Positions 7,257 through 14,524 of a stretch of DNA of 19,611 nucleotides are shown here, piece after piece. Source of the DNA: Bacillota bacterium. Lineage in GTDB: Bacteria > Bacillota > Clostridia > Oscillospirales > Oscillospiraceae. Position 1 is the stretch's first letter. Every line of letters begins with the position of its first letter. The notes under the pieces are model-generated. The model did not search any database, had not been told where the DNA came from, and worked only from the letters and a program-made list of their open reading frames with translations. The stretch is taken from the NCBI GenBank assembly GCA_023406225.1, contig JAEXWS010000153.1, forward strand, positions 1-19,611, given 5' to 3'. Made by a program: the position numbers and the translations under genes.

Positions 7257-8144
7257 ATGCTTGAACAATCCATTTTAAAAGGGTGCTGTGATATCCATCT
7301 TCACGTTGCGCCGTCCCTTATCCCCCGTTCTGCCGACATTGTAACCGTTGCACGCGAAGCAGAACGTGCGGGTTACCGCGCGATCGTCATCAAAGATCAC
7401 CACTATAACTCTGCTCCCGCTTGTCAGCAGATCCAAAAATATCTGTTTCCCGATTCGCATCTGAAAATTTTCGGGAGCATTGCATTAAATAATTCTGTCG
7501 GTGGGGTGAATCCATACGTGGTCCAGGCGGCGATCGGTTTTGGAGCTAAGATCATCTGGATGCCAACCGTCTCTGCTGCACAGCACATGGAATATCACAA
7601 AACCAGCGGGGCATTTCCATCCGCCAGCATCGCTCTATCTGATATCCCGATCACGCTGCTGAACGAAAACGGCGCCTTGAAGGATCAAGTGACCGACGTG
7701 ATCCGCATCGTTGCCGCGCATCCTGACGTTGTGCTGGCGACCGGACACGGCCATGCGAAGGAAGTCAACGCCGTTGTCGAAAAAGCCGTCAGACTGGGCG
7801 TCAAAAAAATTGTCGTCGACCACCCCACCTTTGGAATCGGAGCAACCTTGGAGCAGGTAAAATACTGGGCTTCGTTGGGATGCTGGATCGAGCACTGCGG
7901 CACCATTTCCGATCCCAGAATGGGAGAAAAGGGCACGCCTGTCGAGGAGATCGTTCATTACATACAGGAAGTCGGCGTTGAACACTGCATCCTCTCGTCC
8001 GACTATGGCCAAGAGAAGTTTGGAAACTGCATCCAGGGAATGGACACGTACCTGCACGCCCTGCGGCAGAATGGATTATCCGAGGAGGAACTGCGCCGGA
8101 TGGCATGCACGAATCCCGCCAGACTTTTGGATCTATCCGAGTAA
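7257..8144 (+). CDS. TIM-barrel metal-dependent hydrolase (DUF6282-like, amidohydrolase superfamily)
   Basis: ATG 7257 is chosen because AGGAGG (7245-7250) lies 6 nt before it; ATG 7254 and GTG 7230 are too close to, or upstream of, that site. The protein has 295 residues. The amidohydrolase metal signature DIHLHVAPS (His14, His16) sits at the N-terminus. Further likely ligands are His48/His49 (IKDHHY), His164 and His166 (TGHGHA), His189 (VDHPTF) and Asp249 (LSSDYGQ), followed by the closing CTNPARLL. Family members are annotated as DUF6282; relatives act as lactonases, hydratases or decarboxylases on small carboxylates. The nearby acid-sugar operon makes a lactone or keto-acid substrate plausible, but this is inference. 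It has its own promoter and a shared terminator with the convergent araC-like gene. Confidence 0.87.
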   Translation: MLEQSILKGCCDIHLHVAPSLIPRSADIVTVAREAERAGYRAIVIKDHHYNSAPACQQIQKYLFPDSHLKIFGSIALNNSVGGVNPYVVQAAIGFGAKIIWMPTVSAAQHMEYHKTSGAFPSASIALSDIPITLLNENGALKDQVTDVIRIVAAHPDVVLATGHGHAKEVNAVVEKAVRLGVKKIVVDHPTFGIGATLEQVKYWASLGCWIEHCGTISDPRMGEKGTPVEEIVHYIQEVGVEHCILSSDYGQEKFGNCIQGMDTYLHALRQNGLSEEELRRMACTNPARLLDLSE

Positions 8145-8166
8145 ATCCGGCCCCCCAGCCGGAACG

Positions 8167-8213
8167 GAAACAGAGAAAGCCAGCGCCTATAAAGCGCCGG
8201 CTTTCTCTGTTTC
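8167..8213 (+). terminator. Long hairpin terminator between convergent genes
   Basis: Stem arms 8167-8181 and 8199-8213 pair perfectly over 15 bp (GAAACAGAGAAAGCC with its complement). One A/C mismatch separates them from an inner GCGC/GCGC stem, and the loop is CTATAAA. It lies 22 bp after the hydrolase stop and 3 bp beyond the AraC-family stop on the other strand, so it can serve both genes. The T-rich flank (TTTCTCTGTTTCTCTTT) is on the plus strand. Confidence 0.88.
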
Positions 8214-8216
8214 TCT

Positions 8217-9083
8217 TTATACCGTATCGGCTGGATTCCTTTCCGATGCGTAATAACGGTAAATGATTTCTTTTGAATTCTGATCTGCGTGGATCGCATG
8301 GATCTCTTTTCTGCGCATCTCACGCGGCGTAAAACCCGTTAGGCTTTTAAAAACACGTGAAAAATAACGAATGTCCCGAAAACCGCATGAATAGCAGATC
8401 TCTGACAGAGGTAATTCCGTCTCGCGCATGAGCTTGATGCTGTGCTCGATTCGCAGTTCATTTACGTAACGCGTGATCGAGATTTTTGCCGCAGACTTGA
8501 AAATTTTACTTAGATATGCGGGACTATACATAAGGGTTTTTCCCATTTGATCGATGGAAAAACAAATTGAGCAGTAATTTTTTTCTATATATTGCCGTAT
8601 CTGTGCGGGCAGGCCATCCAACGCGGGTATATTGGGCAGAAACTCCGGGTAATGCGGTTCCCCGTTCTCGGCCAGCATCGTAATGAACGACTCGGCAAAT
8701 TTGTACTCGGCAAGAAGCTGATGCAGCGGCCTGTGCATATCCCACTCTTTTTTCGCATCCCACAACATACTGCTTACGCTCTCCGGAACCTCACTGCAGA
8801 CCGTCAGTTCGGCTTTGACCTGTGAAAGCAATAGATCCTCGAGACAAAACATGACGTCTAACCGAGTCACCGTCTGGACCACATCGGAGATCGCATGCTC
8901 CATATGTGGCGGCACAATTACAAACGTATTGGGCGTCATCGATATTCTTTCACCCTGGACCGTCAACATGCATTGTCCCGCCGCGAAATAGAATGCCTGC
9001 CAATATGCATGACGGTGCGAAACCACTCCATCGCCAGGGCTAAATTGATATGCTGAAAAATCAATAATTTTTAATTCACTCAT
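8217..9083 (-). CDS. AraC-family regulator with N-terminal cupin domain
   Basis: From ATG 9083 the protein has 288 residues, the normal length for cupin-AraC regulators; the frame is open back to a TTG at 9164 without a good ribosome site. The ribosome site for 9083 is also weak (GGAG 13 nt away), so the start is moderately certain. Residues 12-80 form the ligand-sensing cupin (VVSHRHAYWQAFYFAAGQ, VIVPPHMEHAI). The C-terminal 155-260 carries two HTH units: IDQMGKTLMYSPAYLSKIFK and LSEICYSCGFRDIRYFSRVFK, then TGFTPREMRR. It is transcribed toward the convergent hydrolase gene. It probably senses a substrate of the island; target promoter unknown. Confidence 0.92.
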   Translation of the reverse strand: MSELKIIDFSAYQFSPGDGVVSHRHAYWQAFYFAAGQCMLTVQGERISMTPNTFVIVPPHMEHAISDVVQTVTRLDVMFCLEDLLLSQVKAELTVCSEVPESVSSMLWDAKKEWDMHRPLHQLLAEYKFAESFITMLAENGEPHYPEFLPNIPALDGLPAQIRQYIEKNYCSICFSIDQMGKTLMYSPAYLSKIFKSAAKISITRYVNELRIEHSIKLMRETELPLSEICYSCGFRDIRYFSRVFKSLTGFTPREMRRKEIHAIHADQNSKEIIYRYYASERNPADTV

Positions 9084-9184
9084 ATAAACTTTCAGTCTCC
9101 ACACAACGTTGTCCCAGCATACGCGCGGAATAAAGGCAAAAAAGTCAGTATCATTTGTGTACAAGGAATTTTATGAAACAGGGC

Positions 9185-9218
9185 AAAGGGTCCGGCCTGA
9201 TGGCCGGACCCTTTTTTT
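9185..9218 (-). terminator. Hairpin terminator after the lipoprotein gene
   Basis: Arms 9185-9197 and 9202-9214 pair perfectly (13 bp, AAAGGGTCCGGCC with TGAT loop). It starts 9 bp past the lipoprotein stop codon. The T7 run (9212-9218) is on the plus strand; on the minus strand only TTT follows. It also marks the border between GC-rich and AT-richer DNA. Confidence 0.8.
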
Positions 9219-9223
9219 CATCC

Positions 9224-9916
9224 TCACGCATCCAGCGCGTAGAACAGGCTTGCGACGTTCTGGGTCACGTCCTCCACGGCGCTGCTCATGGTGACGACCG
9301 CCATGTAGTTCCCCCGCTTGATGCAGACGATCTCCTCGTAAAAGGGCACGCCGCTCATGTTCCCCGCCAGGCGGAGGGCCTGCCGCTCCTTCCCCGCCAG
9401 GGGGAGGGTATGGGTCTCCAGGGTGTAGTCCGTGAGGCCCAGATCCGGGATGATGCTCTCCACGCTTTCGATGGACATGTCGATATAGCCCGCCTCATCC
9501 AGGGTGAAGCCGTACAGAACGCCCAGGTTCTCCACCACCACGTTGATGCTCACCAGGCCGTCGTCCGCCGCGGCGTACATGTCGTAAAAGGAGTCGGAGT
9601 TCTTCATGGCCTCCAGCACCTCTTCGTCTGTGATCGTCTCCTGGACCAGGCCGTTCAGCTCCGCCATCTGCTCGTCGCTGTAATAGACCCAGTTGCCGTC
9701 CAGCGCGCAGCCGATGCCCAGAAACTCGTTGGTATAGACCCCGCCGTTCATCTCACCGATCTGAAATTCCTCCTCCGGCTCCTCCGCCGGAGTCACGGCC
9801 CCGGCGACGGGCTTTTCCTCCTCCGGGAACACGGACACGGCGCCGCCGGGGCCGGCCCCGCAGCCGGTCAGGACCAGCACCGCCAGGAACGCGGACCAAA
9901 AACGCTTTCTCTCCAT
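9224..9916 (-). CDS. Predicted lipoprotein of unknown function
   Basis: ATG 9916 gives 230 residues and is preceded by GAGG at 6 nt; the frame extends upstream into lepA, which is not used. The signal peptide MERKRFWSAFLAVLVLTG ends in a classic lipobox LTGC with Cys19. An acidic, proline-rich linker (28-50, PEEEKPVAGAVTPAEEPEEE) leads to a compact domain beginning GGVYTNEFLGIGCALDGNWVYYSDEQM, a segment recurring in clostridial surface lipoproteins of unknown role. It lies 23 bp after lepA and is probably cotranscribed. No catalytic motif is recognisable. Confidence 0.86.
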   Translation of the reverse strand: MERKRFWSAFLAVLVLTGCGAGPGGAVSVFPEEEKPVAGAVTPAEEPEEEFQIGEMNGGVYTNEFLGIGCALDGNWVYYSDEQMAELNGLVQETITDEEVLEAMKNSDSFYDMYAAADDGLVSINVVVENLGVLYGFTLDEAGYIDMSIESVESIIPDLGLTDYTLETHTLPLAGKERQALRLAGNMSGVPFYEEIVCIKRGNYMAVVTMSSAVEDVTQNVASLFYALDA

Positions 9917-9939
9917 CTCTTTCCTCTCCCCCTGTTTGG

Positions 9940-11745
9940 TTATTCGTCCAGCTTGAGAACCGCCAGGAACGCCTCGGTGGGAATTTGGACGCTGCCCAGA
10001 CTCCGCATCTTCTTTTTGCCCTCTTTCTGCTTTTCCAGCAGCTTCTTCTTCCGGCTGATGTCGCCGCCGTAGCACTTGGCCAGCACGTCCTTGCGCATGG
10101 CCTTCACCGTCTCCCGGGCGATGACCTTGCCGCCGATGGCCGCCTGGACGGGGATCTCGAAGAGCTGGCGGGGAATGTTCTCCTTGAGCTTTTCACAAAG
10201 CCTTCTGGCCCGGGGGTAGGCCTTGTCCTTATGGGCGATAAAACTCAGCGCGTCCACGCCCTCCCCGTTGAGCTTCAGATCCACCTTCACAAGCTCGCTG
10301 GGCCGGTAGCCGGAGAGCTCATAGTCCAACGAGGCGTAGCCCTTCGTGTTGGCCTTGAGGGCGTCGAAAAAGTCGTAAATGATCTCGTTCAGGGGCATTT
10401 GATAATGCAGCTCCACCAGGTTCGTGTCCAGGTACTGCATATCCTTGAACTCGCCCCGGCGGTCCTGGCACATGGGCATGATGTTGCCCACGTACTCGTT
10501 GGGGCTGATGATGGACACCTTCACATAGGGCTCCTCCGCCCGCTCGATGGCGGCGGGGTTGGGGTAGTTGTGGGGATTGTCCACCAATACCAGCGTGCCG
10601 TCGGTCTTATAGACGTGGTAGATGACCGAGGGCAGAGTGGTCACCAGGTCCAGATCGAACTCCCGCTCCAGCCGCTCCTGGATGACCTCCATGTGGAGCA
10701 TCCCCAAAAAGCCGCACCGGAAGCCGAAGCCCAGGGCCGCGGAGCTCTCCGGCTCGAAGGAGAGCGACGCGTCGTTGAGCCGGAGCTTTTCCAGCGCGTC
10801 CCGCAGGTCCGGGTATTTGGAGCCGTCCTCCGTATAGATGCCGCAAAAGACCATGGGCTGCACCGGGCGGTAGCCGGGGAGGGCCTCGGCGGTGGGGCGC
10901 GCCGCGTCCGTGACCGTGTCGCCCACCCGGGTATCCTGCACGTTTTTGATGCTGGCGGTGAAATAGCCCACCTCGCCGGCCTCCAGCGCGTCGCAGGGAC
11001 CCATGCCCAGAGGCAGCAAATGGCCGCATTCCAGCACCTGGTACACCGCGCCGGAGGCCATCATCTTCACCTGCTGGCCCACACGGAGGGTGCCCTCCAT
11101 CAGCCGCAGGTAGACGATGACGCCCCGGTAGCTGTCGTACTGGCTGTCAAAGATCATGGCCTTCAGCGGCGCGTCCGCGTCCCCGGCGGGAGGCGGGACG
11201 TTTTTCACCACGTCCTCCAGCACCGCGTCGATGTTGACGCCCATTTTGGCGGAGATCTCCGGCGCGTCCATGGCGGGCAGGCCGATGATGTCCTCCACCT
11301 CCTGCTTGGCCTTTTGGGGGTCGGCGGCGGGGAGGTCGATCTTGTTGAAGACCGGCAAGATCTCCAGCTCGTGCTCCATGGCGAGATAGGTGTTGGCCAG
11401 GGTCTGGGCCTCCACGCCCTGGGTGGCGTCCACCACCAGCACCGCCCCCTCGCAGGCCGCCAGGGACCGGGACACCTCGTAGTTGAAGTCCACGTGGCCC
11501 GGGGTGTCGATGAGGTTCAGCTCATAGTCCTCCCCGTCCTGGGCCCGGTAGGTCAGCCGGACGGCCCGGGCCTTGATGGTGATGCCCCGCTCTCGCTCCA
11601 GGTCCATGTTGTCCAGAAGCTGGCTCTCCATCTCCCGGGCGGAGACGGCGTTGCATTTTTCCAGCAGCCGGTCCGCCAGCGTGGACTTGCCGTGGTCGAT
11701 GTGGGCGATGATGGAAAAATTTCGGATGTTGCTCTGTTTTGTCAT
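9940..11745 (-). CDS. lepA: Elongation factor 4 (LepA) GTPase
   Basis: This 601-residue ribosome-associated GTPase acts on stalled or mistranslocated ribosomes. It shows G1 AHIDHGKST, G2 region RERGITIKA, G3 DTPGHVDF, G4 NKIDLP, then domains II, III and V and the LepA-specific C-terminal domain (YLDTNLVELHYQMPL, GGDISRKKKLLEKQKEGKKKMRSLG). Two ATG codons are available: 11751 is only 3 nt from AAGGAGG (11755-11761), while 11745 is 9 nt away and gives the usual MTKQSNIRNFSIIAHIDHGKS start, so 11745 is preferred. The 5' end is repeated upstream (11901-11983). The next gene, a lipoprotein, is 23 bp downstream. Confidence 0.97.
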   Translation of the reverse strand: MTKQSNIRNFSIIAHIDHGKSTLADRLLEKCNAVSAREMESQLLDNMDLERERGITIKARAVRLTYRAQDGEDYELNLIDTPGHVDFNYEVSRSLAACEGAVLVVDATQGVEAQTLANTYLAMEHELEILPVFNKIDLPAADPQKAKQEVEDIIGLPAMDAPEISAKMGVNIDAVLEDVVKNVPPPAGDADAPLKAMIFDSQYDSYRGVIVYLRLMEGTLRVGQQVKMMASGAVYQVLECGHLLPLGMGPCDALEAGEVGYFTASIKNVQDTRVGDTVTDAARPTAEALPGYRPVQPMVFCGIYTEDGSKYPDLRDALEKLRLNDASLSFEPESSAALGFGFRCGFLGMLHMEVIQERLEREFDLDLVTTLPSVIYHVYKTDGTLVLVDNPHNYPNPAAIERAEEPYVKVSIISPNEYVGNIMPMCQDRRGEFKDMQYLDTNLVELHYQMPLNEIIYDFFDALKANTKGYASLDYELSGYRPSELVKVDLKLNGEGVDALSFIAHKDKAYPRARRLCEKLKENIPRQLFEIPVQAAIGGKVIARETVKAMRKDVLAKCYGGDISRKKKLLEKQKEGKKKMRSLGSVQIPTEAFLAVLKLDE

Positions 11746-11775
11746 ACGCATAAGCCTCCTTGGGCAAGTCCACGC
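11679..11775 (-). promoter_or_regulatory. 13-bp inverted repeat enclosing the lepA ribosome site and start
   Basis: GCGTGGACTTGCC at 11679-11691 and its exact complement GGCAAGTCCACGC at 11763-11775 flank the lepA AAGGAGG site and first 22 codons. In lepA mRNA they could pair as a 13-bp stem enclosing the ribosome site. A 9-bp part (GGACTTGCC) recurs at 11901-11909, giving a competing partner. Regulatory function is inferred. Confidence 0.4.
11683..11765 (-). repeat. Direct repeat copy A: lepA ribosome site and first codons
   Basis: This 83-bp stretch, the functional start of lepA, aligns without gaps to 11901-11983. I count 7 mismatches. Five are third-position synonymous changes and two fall in one codon (Thr ACA against Ile ATC). 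Confidence 0.9.
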
Positions 11776-11799
11776 ATGCGCGCGGATGCGCGTACAAGC

Positions 11800-11819
11800 G
11801 TTTTGGCGGCCGCCAAAAC
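11800..11819. repeat. Perfect 20-bp palindrome
   Basis: The arms GTTTTGGCGG and CCGCCAAAAC meet without a spacer, in the gap between the lepA copies. It could be a hairpin with a GGCC loop in RNA or a dimer-binding site in DNA. Confidence 0.7.
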
Positions 11820-11828
11820 CTTGCCGCA

Positions 11829-11847
11829 GGGCGAATTGATTTCGCCC
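11829..11847 (+). terminator. Small hairpin with plus-strand T run
   Basis: GGGCGAA and TTCGCCC pair around TTGAT and are followed on the plus strand by GAGGATTTTTT. The shape is that of an intrinsic terminator for rightward RNA, although neighbouring genes run leftward. It may simply be structure inside the duplicated lepA leader. Confidence 0.4.
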
Positions 11848-11882
11848 GAGGATTTTTTATCAAAAGGGCTCCCGGCACGCCC

Positions 11883-11969
11883 TCAGGCGGGCTGGGAATC
11901 GGACTTGCCGTGGTCGATGTGGGCGATGATGGAGAAGTTACGGATATTGCTTTGTTTGATCATACGCAT
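11883..11969 (-). pseudogene. Duplicated 5' fragment of lepA encoding a 28-residue peptide
   Basis: From ATG 11969 (or 11963) the minus strand reads MRMIKQSNIRNFSIIAHIDHGKS, the lepA N-terminus including part of the P-loop, and then leaves the homology as DSQPA and stops. It keeps the same AAGGAGG site (11973-11979) at the same spacing as lepA and starts 18 bp after the upstream gene's stop, so it could be translated. It cannot form a GTPase. It may be a decayed duplication or a leader peptide; the almost purely synonymous differences from lepA speak against simple free decay, though the stretch is short. Confidence 0.75.
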
Positions 11970-11983
11970 AAGCCTCCTTGGGC
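11901..11983 (-). repeat. Direct repeat copy B of the lepA 5' end
   Basis: This is the upstream copy of 11683-11765, offset by 218 bp. It includes the identical CATACGCATAAGCCTCCTTG block covering both ATG codons and the ribosome site. Confidence 0.9.
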
Positions 11984-11987
11984 CGTT

Positions 11988-13028
11988 TCAATCCCAGATG
12001 CCGTCATAGTCGTAGTGTACCACAATGTCCCGCAGAGCGTCCAGCGTTTCGGCGCGGTTTTCCTCCGTCAGGCGGTATTTCCCTGTGGGCATGGCCTCCG
12101 CCATGGCGTAGGTCACCCGGCCCGCCACATGGATGTGGTCCGCGTAGTTGTCCAGGTCCGTGATGATGGCCGGATCCGCCATGAAGAACTGGACCTCCGC
12201 GTTTTCGTAGGACAGCAGGGCGGCGGTGGCGTCGTCCAGCATGGCGAGCATGGCCTCCGTCTCCCCGGTGCGCTGCATCTTGTCCCAGAAGAGGATGCTG
12301 TAGGGCGAGAAAAAGAACACGAACTCCGCGTCCGGGTACGTCTCCAGCCAGCGGCGCACCTCCCGGAGGTTCGCCCGGCTGTTTTCCAAAAAGGCGTCCG
12401 GCGGCAGGACGGCGCCCGTGGGCTCCGGGCGCTGATAGCCCGCCAGGGCCAGCTCCTTGGAGAAGTACACGTTTCCGTCCCACAAAAACGCGTCCTGGAG
12501 GGGCTGGGTCTGCCCCGCCCTCTTTTTCAGCACCGTGTAGGCCGAGCGCAGGAGCACGTCCTTGTTCAAAAGATACGGCGCGTCGTTCCAGGGGTCGTCG
12601 TCATAGAGGTAGGCGGGCAGCTCCGCCGGGGCCTCCGCCGGAGAGCGGGCCAGCAGGTTCGGGTCCAGGCCGAAGATCACCCGCTCCACCTTTTGGCGGG
12701 AGAAGGCGTAGTCCAGGGCCTGGCCGAACTCCCCGAAGCCGCCGTTGGGGAAGGTAACCTTCACCGTGGAGGTGTCGTAAAACACGTCGAACCAGAAGGG
12801 GCGGTAGTTGGCGGCCAGGGAGGAGCCCATGAACACCGTTTGGTAGCTTTGGCTCCGCAGCAGCCCCGCGCACTGGTAGCGCTGGTCGAACCACACCTCC
12901 CCCTCCGGGTCCGGGCTGTGGTAGTGGAAAAAGGGGTCCACCAGGCGCACCGTCCCGGCGCACAGGCCCAGGACCAGCAGCGCCGTCAGGAGGAGCATCG
13001 CCGCAAAGCGGCGGTATGTTTTGTTCAA
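11988..13028 (-). CDS. SGNH/AlgJ-AlgX-like partner protein of an MBOAT acyltransferase
   Basis: This 346-residue protein starts at TTG 13028, supported by AAAGGAGG 7 nt upstream. An uncleaved-looking N-terminal membrane anchor (RRFAAMLLLTALLVLGLCAG, about 7-26) places the rest outside the membrane. SGNH-type motifs are visible: VFMGSSLAANY with Ser69 or Ser70 as nucleophile candidate, and DNYADHIHV with Asp297 and His300 as the DxxH pair. PFFHYHSP (32-39) and the general plan resemble AlgJ/AlgX and DltD-like proteins that accept acyl groups from an MBOAT membrane protein and transfer them to an extracellular polymer. It lies 92 bp after the MBOAT gene. Acetylation of a surface glycan is the best guess; polymer and acyl group unknown. 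Confidence 0.82.
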   Translation of the reverse strand: MNKTYRRFAAMLLLTALLVLGLCAGTVRLVDPFFHYHSPDPEGEVWFDQRYQCAGLLRSQSYQTVFMGSSLAANYRPFWFDVFYDTSTVKVTFPNGGFGEFGQALDYAFSRQKVERVIFGLDPNLLARSPAEAPAELPAYLYDDDPWNDAPYLLNKDVLLRSAYTVLKKRAGQTQPLQDAFLWDGNVYFSKELALAGYQRPEPTGAVLPPDAFLENSRANLREVRRWLETYPDAEFVFFFSPYSILFWDKMQRTGETEAMLAMLDDATAALLSYENAEVQFFMADPAIITDLDNYADHIHVAGRVTYAMAEAMPTGKYRLTEENRAETLDALRDIVVHYDYDGIWD

Positions 13029-13120
13029 GGCCGTGCCTCCTTTCAGGCGGCGGGCGCCGGACCCGCCCGGTTTTCAGGGGCCGCGCCCCCGGCTTTCCTC
13101 TTCTCTTTGCCCTCCGCCGC

Positions 13121-14524
13121 TTAAAAGTTGGCGTAGATGAAGGTGGTGCCCCCGGCAAAGGACAGCACCGACCACACCAGCAGCGCCGCGCACGCCGCCG
13201 CCTGGACCGGGCCGGGGCGAAACGCGTCCATCTGGCGGACGGTGTTCCGGGGCCAGAGGGCCGCCGTCAGCCCGGCGGCGAACAGGACCGCCAGCGATCC
13301 CAGGGGCACAGCGCCGGAGAGGGCGGGCAGCAGGGTCTGCACCGCCGTCGCCTCGCCGGAGAACAGGCCCTCCGCCAGGGCGGACACCGGCGCGCGAAAG
13401 CCGCCGGAGACGGCGGCGGAGAGCATGGCCCCCGCGGCGGAGAGGCTGGGGGCCCGGAAGAACACCCAGGCCAGGTTCACGAACAAAAAGGTCCCGCCCC
13501 AGCGCAGGGGCTTAGGCAGGCGGTCCCGGCCGGGGCCCCAGGCCCGCTCCGCCACCTGGGCCAGCCCGTGGAGCAGGCCCCAGACCACGAAGGTCCAGCC
13601 CGTGCCGTGCCACAGTCCGCTGACCAGGAACACCAGCAGGATGTTGCCGTAGGTCCGGGCGGTCCCCCGCCGGCTGCCCCCCAGGGGGAAGTACAGGCAC
13701 TCCCGGAGGAAGCTGGTGAGGGTGATGTGCCAGCGCTTCCAGAACTCCCCCACGGAGAGGCTGCGGTAGGGGGAGTCGAAGTTCAGGGGCAGGCGGACCC
13801 CCAGCAGCCGGGCGCAGCCCGCCGCCATGTCGCAGTAGCCGGAGAAGTCAAAGTACAACTGCAGGGTATAGCCCAGGATCACCAGCCACGCCCCGGGGGC
13901 GGAGAGATCATTTAGCGCGGCCCAGCCGTTGTTCACCACCACGCCGAAGGCGTCCGCCAGGAGGACTTTTTTCCCCATGCCCCGGCAGAAGGCAAACAGG
14001 CCCGCCGCCGCGCCGTCCCAGCCGGGGCGCAGGAAGCCCTCCCCGGCGAGCTGGGGGAAAAAGGCCTGGGGCTTCAGGATGGGGCCGGAGGAGACGGTGG
14101 GGAAAAAGAGGGCGTAAAGGGCCCAGTCCCGGCCCCCCGCGGGGGCGAAGCGGCCCCGGTAGACCTCGCTCAAATACCAGATCTGCTGGAAGGTGAAAAA
14201 GCTCAGGCCCAGCGGCGCGGCCCAGGCGGCGTTTCCCGCCGCCAGATACTTGGAGAGGGCCAGCGCCCCCGCCAGCAGGCACACGCCGCCCCCATAGAGC
14301 GCCCGCCGCGCCTTCGGCCGGGCGGAGCGGTGGATGCGCCGGACCAGGACCTGGACGCCAAGGCCCAGGACCAGCACCGGCAGCAGCCCGCCCGGCCCGT
14401 AAAACACCGCGCACGCCGCCAGCAGCAGCCAGGCCGCCGCCGTCCGGCTGCGCCGCCCCGCGGTCAGGCACACCGCCAGGACCGCGGGCAAAAAGGCGAG
14501 AAAGGCGAAGCTCTGGAAGCTCAT
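13121..14524 (-). CDS. MBOAT family membrane-bound O-acyltransferase (AlgI/DltB-like)
   Basis: ATG 14524 gives 467 residues and overlaps the stop of the upstream HTH gene in an ATGA, so translation is probably coupled. The protein is polytopic (about 10-12 segments). Family hallmarks: YFDFSGYCDMA (224-234), NFDSPYRSLSVGEFWKRWHITLTSFLRECLYFPLGG (248-283) and GLWHGTGWTFVVWGLLHG (303-320) with the catalytic-type His306 and second His319. AlgI- and DltB-type MBOATs move an acyl group across the membrane to an outside acceptor; the SGNH-like gene downstream is the expected partner. The C-terminus ends GGTTFIYANF, common in bacterial members. Acetyl is the likeliest acyl group, by family. Confidence 0.94.
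   Translation of the reverse strand: MSFQSFAFLAFLPAVLAVCLTAGRRSRTAAAWLLLAACAVFYGPGGLLPVLVLGLGVQVLVRRIHRSARPKARRALYGGGVCLLAGALALSKYLAAGNAAWAAPLGLSFFTFQQIWYLSEVYRGRFAPAGGRDWALYALFFPTVSSGPILKPQAFFPQLAGEGFLRPGWDGAAAGLFAFCRGMGKKVLLADAFGVVVNNGWAALNDLSAPGAWLVILGYTLQLYFDFSGYCDMAAGCARLLGVRLPLNFDSPYRSLSVGEFWKRWHITLTSFLRECLYFPLGGSRRGTARTYGNILLVFLVSGLWHGTGWTFVVWGLLHGLAQVAERAWGPGRDRLPKPLRWGGTFLFVNLAWVFFRAPSLSAAGAMLSAAVSGGFRAPVSALAEGLFSGEATAVQTLLPALSGAVPLGSLAVLFAAGLTAALWPRNTVRQMDAFRPGPVQAAACAALLVWSVLSFAGGTTFIYANF

Noticed and set aside
9155..9164. TTGTGTACAA as an operator for the AraC-family gene
   Set aside because: The arms are only 4 bp and no convincing promoter could be placed beside it.
11763..11909. 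Insertion sequence between the lepA copies
   Set aside because: There is no transposase or coding capacity in 147 bp and no target-site duplication could be recognised; kept only as a possible small element in the findings.
9985..12009. Very long plus-strand open frame (674 codons) opposite lepA
   Set aside because: It is antisense to a clear lepA, has a His/Val/Gln/Leu-rich composition typical of GC-rich shadow frames, and no ribosome site or family motif.
11760..13124. Plus-strand open frame (454 codons) opposite the SGNH-like gene
   Set aside because: It is a low-stop shadow frame in GC-rich DNA. The minus strand has a recognised protein with a strong ribosome site.
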